6,588 nucleotides of DNA from Anaerolineae bacterium (lineage in GTDB: Bacteria; Chloroflexota; Anaerolineae; Anaerolineales; E44-bin32): contig JAUVOZ010000114.1 of assembly GCA_030598885.1 (NCBI GenBank), positions 1-6,588 of the forward strand. Reading direction: 5' to 3'. Both the position numbers and the translations under genes were made by a program. A model generated the notes under the pieces. That model was not told the origin of the DNA. It did no database searches and saw only the letters and a list, made by a program, of their open reading frames with translations. Below, piece after piece: positions 1 to 4,959 of the stretch. Every line of letters starts with the position of its first letter. The stretch's first letter is position 1.

Positions 1-219
1 GTAGATCAGGTCAATCCGTTCCTCCCATTCCGGTAGCAGCGCGGCCATGACGGTGAGGTTGTCGCCCAAGATCAACTGTCCACCAAAATCTGTAGTGCGG
101 TCAACACCGGGGGGATAGGCTTCTACCTGAATTTGTAGGTTGGCTGCCGATGGTTCATATGTGCGGCGGCCAGGCCACTCAAGACGGGCGAATGGTTTAC
201 GATGATGTCTGCGTTTCAT
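1..219 (-). CDS. Site-specific DNA methyltransferase (Mod-like N4/N6 amino-methylase), N-terminal fragment
   Basis: Partial gene: the first 73 codons are present and the rest lies beyond the left edge. The ATG at 219-217 is preceded directly by an in-frame TAA, so this is the longest possible start, although no strong Shine-Dalgarno is visible. The peptide opens with a basic stretch (MKRRHHRKPFARLEWPGR), then reaches GGQLILGDNLTVMAALLPEW (residues 44-63) and ends at RIDLIY. In Mod-type and related amino-methyltransferases, a GDNL segment followed by a DLIYxDPPF/Y catalytic motif IV is the hallmark. The window stops right where DPPF/Y should begin, so the catalytic motif itself is not seen. 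By family it should methylate adenine N6 or cytosine N4 using S-adenosylmethionine, either in a restriction-modification system or as an orphan. It lies 168 bp downstream of argS on the same strand. The family call is fairly confident; the subtype and any partner nuclease are unknown. Confidence 0.78.
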   Translation of the reverse strand, partial: MKRRHHRKPFARLEWPGRRTYEPSAANLQIQVEAYPPGVDRTTDFGGQLILGDNLTVMAALLPEWEERIDLIY

Positions 220-387
220 TTATCTAAATGACTTTGTCTGCTGATAAAGGCAGTCACTAGCAGGAAAAGGGCTTTCTCGAATTTGGGTTCTTTTCAGTGC
301 AGTCATTGCTATTTACAATCGAATTATTTCTTGAGCAGGTCGGCTGACGAAGGCTGACACCGCTTAAGAGGGCGGCGTAGTCGATGG

Positions 388-2190
388 CTACATTGCTCTC
401 GGCGCCTCAATACCTAAAAGACGCAAAGCATTTTCCAGGGTCTGCCTAGCGGCGGCGGTGATACGCAAACGGGCATCCTTCATTTGTTTACTCTCTGCTT
501 GGAGAACCCGGGCGGTGTGGTAGAAGCTGTGGAAAATCCTGGCAAGTTGGTGGGCGTAATTTGCCATGTGTAATGGTTTGTAGTCCGTCGCAGCTTGTTG
601 CACGATTACTGGAAAGCGTGAAATCAACTCAATCAGCTGCACCTCTATTGGCATGAGCTCATACTCGAACGAAGCTTCCGAGGGTAGAGGACCGGCCTTT
701 CTGAGGATGCTGTTCGCTCGTACGTGAGCATTCTGAATGTACGGTGCCGTCTTACCGTCAAAGCTCAGGGCGTTATCCCATTCAAATACGATGTCCTTGT
801 TGTTGTCCACCGAAAGTAGGCTGTAGATCAGTGCTCCAAGGCCTACTTGGCGGGCGACTTCCTTCTGCTGTTCTTCAGGCAGATCCGGATTCTTTTCAGC
901 GATGATATCCAATACCCGTTTCTGGGCTTCGTTAAAAACGTCCATGAATAAAACAATATTGCCTCGACGGGCTGACATTGTGCCTTCGGGGAGGGTGACG
1001 AAGCCATAAGCGAGATGATGACACTTGGAGGCTTGTGGGAACCCCCACAGTTCGAGGATTTTAAATACCTGCTGAAAGTGTAGGCTTTGCCGTACATCAA
1101 CTACATACACTGAGCGATCGACGTTGTATTTCTCGAATTTTCGTTTTGCAAGGGCGAGGTCTTTGGTCGAATACAATGTAGTGCCATCACTGCGGAGGAT
1201 GACCGAAGTGCGATACTTCTCCTTGCTCAGCCCCAACTTCTCATCGATCTTGACGATCACCGGTCCTTCAGGACGTTCATCCTCAGCAATACCCAAGTTG
1301 ATCAACTCATCTACTATCGCTTTCGCTGGTTCGTCGACTTCGCTTTCGAAGAAGAAGACATCAATTTTCACCCCAAGAATCTTCAGGATCTCATCCAATT
1401 CATCAAGGCTCCATTGTCGCGTCGTCATCCACAAATTCCGGACTTGAGAATCGCCAGCATCCCACATCTGGTACATTTCACGGCGTTCGGCTTCATAAAC
1501 CTCTCGCTGAGCTTTTTCTTCTTCTGTTTCACCCTCTTTCGGCGTTAACAACGCGGTAGCCTCAGAGTAGATGTTTGCCAACCACTGACCACACTGGTGA
1601 ACGCCTTCCGGCTCTTGATCCATATAAAATTTTTGGTAAGCCCACATGCAGGTGATGACACCCAGTCCAATGTCACCCGGATATGAAGCTCGTATAGTTT
1701 CGAAACCGGCGAATTCAACCAGGCGGGAAAGCGATTCACCCAATACGGCGTTGCGGGCATGCCCGATGTGGAAAGAATGATGGGTGTTGGGCTGCGCATA
1801 CTCGACCATCACCCTCTCTCGTTTAGGAGCACCGCGACCGAAGTTATCGCTTTGTTCAAGGACAGTGTTTACCACACGGCGAGTGTAGACTGCTGGATCG
1901 ATGTATAAGTTTAAGTAACCACGCTCAGCTTCTGAATGCGCGAAGCTGGCAACAATACCAATATCGTTGAGAATCGCCTCGGCAATCTCTTGAGCCCGTG
2001 CCGGTACATTTATCTCTTTCCCTGCCCGAGCCTCAGCCGCCGCGGCTTGGAAGCATGTATTGGTGCCAAATCCCCACTGACCTTTGAAGGGAGTAGGCAC
2101 CCACTCAATGCGATCAGGGATGGGGATCTTTAAACGTTTGAGTGCACTCTCGATGTTCTTTGTAGCAAGAGTTAGCTCTCGATCGAACAT
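388..2190 (-). CDS. argS: Arginyl-tRNA synthetase (ArgRS)
   Basis: Class I aminoacyl-tRNA synthetase that charges tRNA-Arg with arginine using ATP in the cytoplasm. The 600 residues are complete and slightly longer than the E. coli enzyme. Domains in order: an N-terminal Add-1 domain recognising the tRNA elbow (about 1-110); the Rossmann catalytic core with HIGH at 141-144 in the context PNTHHSFHIGHARNAVLG; a connective insert with a charged stretch near 218-245; the KMSKS-equivalent loop GTMSARRGN at 403-411, which is degenerate as in many ArgRSs; and a C-terminal helical DALR-type anticodon-binding domain (about 470-600) ending NALRLLGIEAPRAM. The ATG at 2190 has AAAGGA seven bases upstream and a TATAAT box just beyond it, which fixes the start. 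It follows rpsT on the same strand after 116 bp that contain a hairpin and this promoter, so it probably has its own transcript. Nothing is broken or missing. Confidence 0.98.
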   Translation of the reverse strand: MFDRELTLATKNIESALKRLKIPIPDRIEWVPTPFKGQWGFGTNTCFQAAAAEARAGKEINVPARAQEIAEAILNDIGIVASFAHSEAERGYLNLYIDPAVYTRRVVNTVLEQSDNFGRGAPKRERVMVEYAQPNTHHSFHIGHARNAVLGESLSRLVEFAGFETIRASYPGDIGLGVITCMWAYQKFYMDQEPEGVHQCGQWLANIYSEATALLTPKEGETEEEKAQREVYEAERREMYQMWDAGDSQVRNLWMTTRQWSLDELDEILKILGVKIDVFFFESEVDEPAKAIVDELINLGIAEDERPEGPVIVKIDEKLGLSKEKYRTSVILRSDGTTLYSTKDLALAKRKFEKYNVDRSVYVVDVRQSLHFQQVFKILELWGFPQASKCHHLAYGFVTLPEGTMSARRGNIVLFMDVFNEAQKRVLDIIAEKNPDLPEEQQKEVARQVGLGALIYSLLSVDNNKDIVFEWDNALSFDGKTAPYIQNAHVRANSILRKAGPLPSEASFEYELMPIEVQLIELISRFPVIVQQAATDYKPLHMANYAHQLARIFHSFYHTARVLQAESKQMKDARLRITAAARQTLENALRLLGIEAPRAM

Positions 2191-2197
2191 GATATAT

Positions 2198-2203
2198 TCC
2201 TTT
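2198..2203 (-). promoter_or_regulatory. Shine-Dalgarno of argS
   Basis: Reads AAAGGA on the minus strand, with seven bases to the ATG at 2190. It supports the chosen argS start. Confidence 0.75.
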
Positions 2204-2213
2204 AGCCGGTGGG

Positions 2214-2222
2214 ATTATAGCA
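2214..2222 (-). promoter_or_regulatory. Extended -10 promoter of argS
   Basis: On the minus strand the sequence reads TGCTATAAT: a perfect TATAAT box (2219-2214) with the TGn extension. No good -35 hexamer sits 15-19 bp upstream (the best is GCGTTT at 17 bp), which is typical of promoters that rely on the extended -10. Initiation about seven bases downstream would give a leader of roughly 17 nt that just includes the argS ribosome binding site. Confidence 0.6.
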
Positions 2223-2245
2223 TGCTGGCATTGCATAAACGCGAA

Positions 2246-2271
2246 CACGACGCACTACCTGGTGCGTCGTG
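2246..2271 (-). terminator. GC-rich hairpin after rpsT, probable terminator or attenuating stem
   Basis: A perfect 10-bp inverted repeat: CACGACGCAC at 2246-2255 and GTGCGTCGTG at 2262-2271, with a six-base loop. It lies 35 bases past the rpsT stop and upstream of the argS promoter, which is where an rpsT terminator should be. On the minus strand it is followed by TTCGCGTTT rather than a clean U tract, so intrinsic termination may be inefficient. It could instead be an mRNA 3'-end stabilising stem or a protein-binding palindrome. The structure is certain; the function is inferred. Confidence 0.55.
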
Positions 2272-2306
2272 GATTGGATATTCAGTGCCCCAATAATGGA
2301 TATTGA

Positions 2307-2579
2307 CTAAGAGGTCTCCTCCAACGCAGCCAGACGCTTCATAAGACGGCTCTTACGGCGTGCAGCATTCTTGCGATGGATTACACCTTTGGACGCGGCC
2401 TGGTCCAATTTACTGACCGCCTGTCGAACTGCATCGATCGCCGATTCGGCGTCGTTTGTTTCAAGTGCTATGCGAGCACGTTTTACGTAAGTACGTGCTT
2501 GACTGCTATAGATCCGATTGCGTATGCGGCGTTTGGCATTCTGTCGGATTCGCTTTTTGGCTGAAGCTGTGTTTGCCAA
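2307..2579 (-). CDS. rpsT: 30S ribosomal protein S20, TTG start
   Basis: Small primary-binding protein of the 30S subunit body that contacts 16S rRNA. From TTG the product is 90 residues (E. coli S20 has 87) and begins (M)ANTASAKKRIRQNAKRRIRNR, the classic S20 N-terminus. It is strongly basic and helical throughout, with VRQAVSKLDQAASKGVIHRK and a lysine/arginine-rich RKSRLMKRLAAL near the end. An in-frame ATG lies four codons upstream at 2591 and would add MEDT. The TTG is preferred because GGAGG (2588-2584) stands five bases before it, which places the ribosome binding site inside those extra codons, and because the product then starts like known S20 proteins. E. coli rpsT also uses UUG, where the weak start is tied to autoregulation. 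It is divergent from the helicase pair and upstream of argS. Confidence 0.95.
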   Translation of the reverse strand: MANTASAKKRIRQNAKRRIRNRIYSSQARTYVKRARIALETNDAESAIDAVRQAVSKLDQAASKGVIHRKNAARRKSRLMKRLAALEETS

Positions 2580-2583
2580 TGTG

Positions 2584-2588
2584 TCCTC
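2584..2588 (-). promoter_or_regulatory. Shine-Dalgarno that decides the rpsT start
   Basis: The minus strand reads GGAGG followed by ACACA and then TTG. It overlaps the codons right after the alternative ATG at 2591, so it can serve the TTG but not that ATG. No comparable site precedes the ATG. Confidence 0.7.
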
Positions 2589-2615
2589 CATGGACTGTTT
2601 ATTTGTACAAGTGGA

Positions 2616-2644
2616 ATTTTAGCCCAGGCTGGGCGTTATGTCTA
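2616..2644 (-). promoter_or_regulatory. Sigma-70-type promoter of rpsT with a palindrome in the spacer
   Basis: On the minus strand a -35 element TAGACA (2644-2639, five of six bases matching TTGACA) and a -10 element TAAAAT (2621-2616, five of six matching TATAAT) are separated by exactly 17 bp. Expected initiation near 2609 gives a leader of about 30 nt before the TTG start. The spacer contains the palindrome GCCCAGCCTGGGC (2634-2622), a possible operator. Confidence 0.6.
2622..2634. repeat. Perfect 6-1-6 palindrome inside the rpsT promoter spacer
   Basis: GCCCAG, one base, CTGGGC. It lies wholly between the -35 and -10 boxes of the proposed rpsT promoter and upstream of its expected start site. 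It would therefore act as a DNA operator rather than an RNA hairpin in that transcript. Chance occurrence cannot be excluded. Confidence 0.4.
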
Positions 2645-2713
2645 GGGCTCGCTTATACTCATTCAATATGCTGCTGACGGAATAGGATTTCTTTCGGTGA
2701 GATTCCACAAAGT

Positions 2714-2755
2714 TTGCATTTCTGGTGACTTATGTTATGAATGCTATATATATAT
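2714..2755 (+). promoter_or_regulatory. Weak candidate promoter region of the helicase pair
   Basis: An AT-rich stretch upstream of the plus-strand genes. It contains TTGCAT (2714-2719), GTGACT (2725-2730) and a run of alternating TA (2745-2755) preceded by TGC, giving TGCTATATA as an extended -10-like sequence. No pair of boxes has both good matches and ideal spacing. A transcript starting just after the TA run would carry a leader of about 85 nt with a short stem (GTCTT 2774-2778 with AAGAC 2787-2791) and the 12-codon leader ORF. Confidence 0.3.
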
Positions 2756-2809
2756 CCTGAGCTCACAATTGTAGTCTTTAGGTCGTAAGACACAGTAGGC
2801 TATCTGCAT

Positions 2810-2848
2810 ATGAGCAGCAAGAAATCTGATTGGTCTCATAGACTATGA
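2810..2848 (+). CDS. Possible 12-codon leader ORF coupled to the helicase-like gene
   Basis: ATG at 2810 opens a tiny frame, MSSKKSDWSHRL, whose TGA stop (2846-2848) overlaps the ATG of the 704-residue gene (2845-2847) as ATGA. The long gene has no Shine-Dalgarno of its own and an in-frame TAG just upstream, so termination-reinitiation from this mini-ORF would explain how it is translated. The mini-ORF's own ribosome binding site is weak (AGTAGG about ten bases upstream). The peptide resembles nothing I know and may matter only as a translated leader. Chance is a real alternative at this length. Confidence 0.35.
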   Translation: MSSKKSDWSHRL

Positions 2849-4959
2849 CCTCATTAAAACTTTCCCAATGTCAATTGAAAGTCATAAATGCTCCTATCGT
2901 TGGTACGATATTCCTTGAAGGACTGTCAGGAACGGGTAAGACCACAACCGGCGTCGCCCGGACCCTTCATTTGCTCGCTAGCGGTGTCAGGGCTGACTCA
3001 ATTCTGGTCTTGACGCCGCAAAGGACACTGGCTAGCCCCTACTATTCTGCTGTGCATCAACCGGATCTGGTCGCCGGAGGGCAGGTTACAGTTCTAACTG
3101 TGGGTGGCCTAGCACGACGTATGGTGGACCTCTTCTGGCCATTGGTTGCCGAACAAGCAGGATTTGCACAACCCGACTGTCCACCGACATTTCTCACCTT
3201 GGAAACCGCCCAGTATTACATGATGCAGATAGTCCAACCTCTTGTAGGACAGGGCTTCTTCGAGACAGTGACTATTCTCCGCAATCGACTTTATAGTCAA
3301 ATCCTCGACAACCTGAATAAGGCGGCTGTGGTTGGCTTTCCTCACACCGAATTCAGCGAGCGTCTCAAAGCCGCTTGGGTTGGTGATCCAAGTCAGAAGC
3401 GAATTTTCGAAGAAGCGCAAACGTGTGCTAATGCCTTTCGAGCAACCTGCTTGCGCCGTAATTTATTAGATTTCTCACTGCAAATAGAAGTATTTACCAA
3501 ATACTTATGGTCCCTACCACTCTTCCAAGAATATCTAATTGATCGCTTTCATCATCTCATCGTCGACAGCATTGAGGAAGACACGCCGATCGCGCACGAT
3601 CTGCTGGCTGATTGGTTGCCTAATACTGAATCGGCTCTCTTGATCTACGACATCGGAGGAGGTTACCGAAGGTTCTTAGGCGCAGACCCTCAGCATGCTC
3701 TTACACTCAAACATATTTGCAGTGAGCAGATCGTCTTCGACAAATCCTTCAACATTAACGCCGATATACAGGCTTTCGGTGCCCACCTTTCGGGTAAATT
3801 TAACCAACCATCAGTGGAGTTGGTTGGAGATGTCCGCAATGTCCTTCGGTTTAAATACCACCGTTTCCATCCTCAGATGCTTGACTGGGTGACGGAACAA
3901 ATAGCGATCCTGGTGCAAGAACGCGGTGTTCTACCCGGAGAAATCGTTATTTTGGCGCCCTTTATGACCGATGCTTTGAGTTTTTCGTTGAAGGATCGAC
4001 TAAGCAGGAAATCGATCACCTCCCACACGCATCGGCCCTCGCGAGCATTGCGTGAGGAGCCGGTCACACAATGTCTGCTTGCTCTAGCTGCCCTCTCAAA
4101 CCCTCAGTGGGGGATCAGGCCGGCTTCCATTGATATTGCCAACGCTCTGACTATCGCGATAGAGGAACTGGACTTCGTCAGATCTCATCTGTTGGCGAAG
4201 ATCCTATATCGTGTCCGTGATGGAGCACCTACTTTGGAGCCTTTTGACCAAATTAAGCCTGAAATGCAGGAGCGGATTACTCACCTCATAGGTGAACGAT
4301 ATGAGGGTCTTAGAACGTGGATCGAAGGCCAGCAGGTGGACCCGGAAACCGAGCTTGATCATTTCCTGAGCCGACTCTTCGGAGAAGTCCTTTCCCAAGC
4401 CGGATATGGTTTTCACAACGACCTTAATGCTGGTGTGGTTACAGCTAACCTGATCGAATCAGTTTACAAGTTCCGCAGGGTGCTCAGGGATGAACTTCTC
4501 TCTCACAGTTTATCACCCGGGGGAGAATACATTCGGATGGTGCAGGATGGGTTGGTCGCTTCCCAGTACATTCGTAGTTGGGATTTAGTCCAGCAGGATT
4601 CGGTGCTGCTGACTCCTGCTTATACGTTTCTGATGGCAAACCGATCTGTCGGTTTCCAATTCTGGTTGGATGTCGGGGGAGGTGGATGGTGGGAGCGTCT
4701 CTATCAACCGCTCACCCATCCTTATGTACTCAGCCGTCATTGGCCGGCAGGCATGGTCTGGACTGACTCAGATGAGTTCAAGACTCGTCAAGAGGCACTT
4801 CATGCCTTGACCCAGGGCTTGATACGTCGCTGCCGCCGAGGGATCTACCTTGGTTTGAGTGAGTTGGGAGAGGGTGGGTATGAGCAGCGGGGCCCACTTT
4901 TGCGTGCAATCCAACAGGTACTTCTGGATTTGCCGCATGAGGGAGTGGAAGGTGTTTAA
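2845..4959 (+). CDS. UvrD-like SF1 helicase homologue with degraded motor motifs
   Basis: A 704-residue soluble P-loop protein with the UvrD/PcrA/RecB plan. A Q-motif-like LSQCQLKVI (6-14) is followed by Walker A GLSGTGKTT (26-34), a motif Ia-like ILVLTPQRTLA (53-63), VLTVGGLARR (83-92) and LLDF (207-210). At motif II, where UvrD proteins read VDExQD, this protein has HLIVDSIEED (237-246): the metal-binding aspartate remains, but the next residue is Ser instead of the catalytic Glu and one residue is inserted. At motif III, DIGGGYRRFLGADP (269-282) lacks the usual Gln and the FRGA arginine. A 2A-like fold resumes around 340-410. The C-terminal 586-690 is rich in aromatics (FQFWLDVGG, WWERLYQPLTHPYVLSRHW) and includes RRCRRGIYL (661-669), perhaps a motif VI remnant. 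It may bind ATP but is probably a poor or inactive motor. The start is forced by an in-frame TAG at 2839. It overlaps the next helicase gene, suggesting a partner subunit. The exact function is unknown. Confidence 0.85.
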   Translation: MTSLKLSQCQLKVINAPIVGTIFLEGLSGTGKTTTGVARTLHLLASGVRADSILVLTPQRTLASPYYSAVHQPDLVAGGQVTVLTVGGLARRMVDLFWPLVAEQAGFAQPDCPPTFLTLETAQYYMMQIVQPLVGQGFFETVTILRNRLYSQILDNLNKAAVVGFPHTEFSERLKAAWVGDPSQKRIFEEAQTCANAFRATCLRRNLLDFSLQIEVFTKYLWSLPLFQEYLIDRFHHLIVDSIEEDTPIAHDLLADWLPNTESALLIYDIGGGYRRFLGADPQHALTLKHICSEQIVFDKSFNINADIQAFGAHLSGKFNQPSVELVGDVRNVLRFKYHRFHPQMLDWVTEQIAILVQERGVLPGEIVILAPFMTDALSFSLKDRLSRKSITSHTHRPSRALREEPVTQCLLALAALSNPQWGIRPASIDIANALTIAIEELDFVRSHLLAKILYRVRDGAPTLEPFDQIKPEMQERITHLIGERYEGLRTWIEGQQVDPETELDHFLSRLFGEVLSQAGYGFHNDLNAGVVTANLIESVYKFRRVLRDELLSHSLSPGGEYIRMVQDGLVASQYIRSWDLVQQDSVLLTPAYTFLMANRSVGFQFWLDVGGGGWWERLYQPLTHPYVLSRHWPAGMVWTDSDEFKTRQEALHALTQGLIRRCRRGIYLGLSELGEGGYEQRGPLLRAIQQVLLDLPHEGVEGV
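4939..4945 (+). promoter_or_regulatory. Shine-Dalgarno supporting a GTG start for the second helicase
   Basis: GAGGGAG ends six bases before the GTG at 4952 and lies inside the end of the upstream gene. The alternative ATG at 4937 has only a weak GGA eight bases upstream. Confidence 0.5.

Noticed and set aside
342..358. Direct repeat GGCTGAC twice at 10-bp spacing after argS
   Set aside because: Two seven-base copies with no further copies or symmetry fit chance.
364..379. Possible argS terminator (CCGC/GCGG-type arms just past the stop)
   Set aside because: The stem is only four base pairs with an eight-base loop and no U tract follows, so I do not call a terminator in the 220-387 gap.
1124..1447. 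Open frame antisense to argS, and others like it at 1545-1799, 1936-2133 and 843-1100
   Set aside because: They overlap a clear full-length ArgRS, show no recognisable domains and have unconvincing compositions. They are shadows of the real coding frame.
2376..2677. Plus-strand frames opposite rpsT and its promoter
   Set aside because: S20 on the minus strand explains this region. The antisense peptides are Cys- and aromatic-rich with no family resemblance.
2745..2755. TATATATATAT run as a repeat element
   Set aside because: Eleven bases of alternating TA is too short for a meaningful repeat. It is considered only as part of a possible -10 region.
4675..4693. G-rich tract as a possible G-quadruplex
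   Set aside because: The runs are mostly only two Gs, and the tract encodes the DVGGGGWWE segment, which explains its composition.
2845..4959. Reading the 704-residue protein as AddB or RecC
   Set aside because: The context is suggestive, but I see no iron-sulphur cysteine cluster or PD-(D/E)XK nuclease motif, and Walker A is intact. The name would claim more than the sequence shows.
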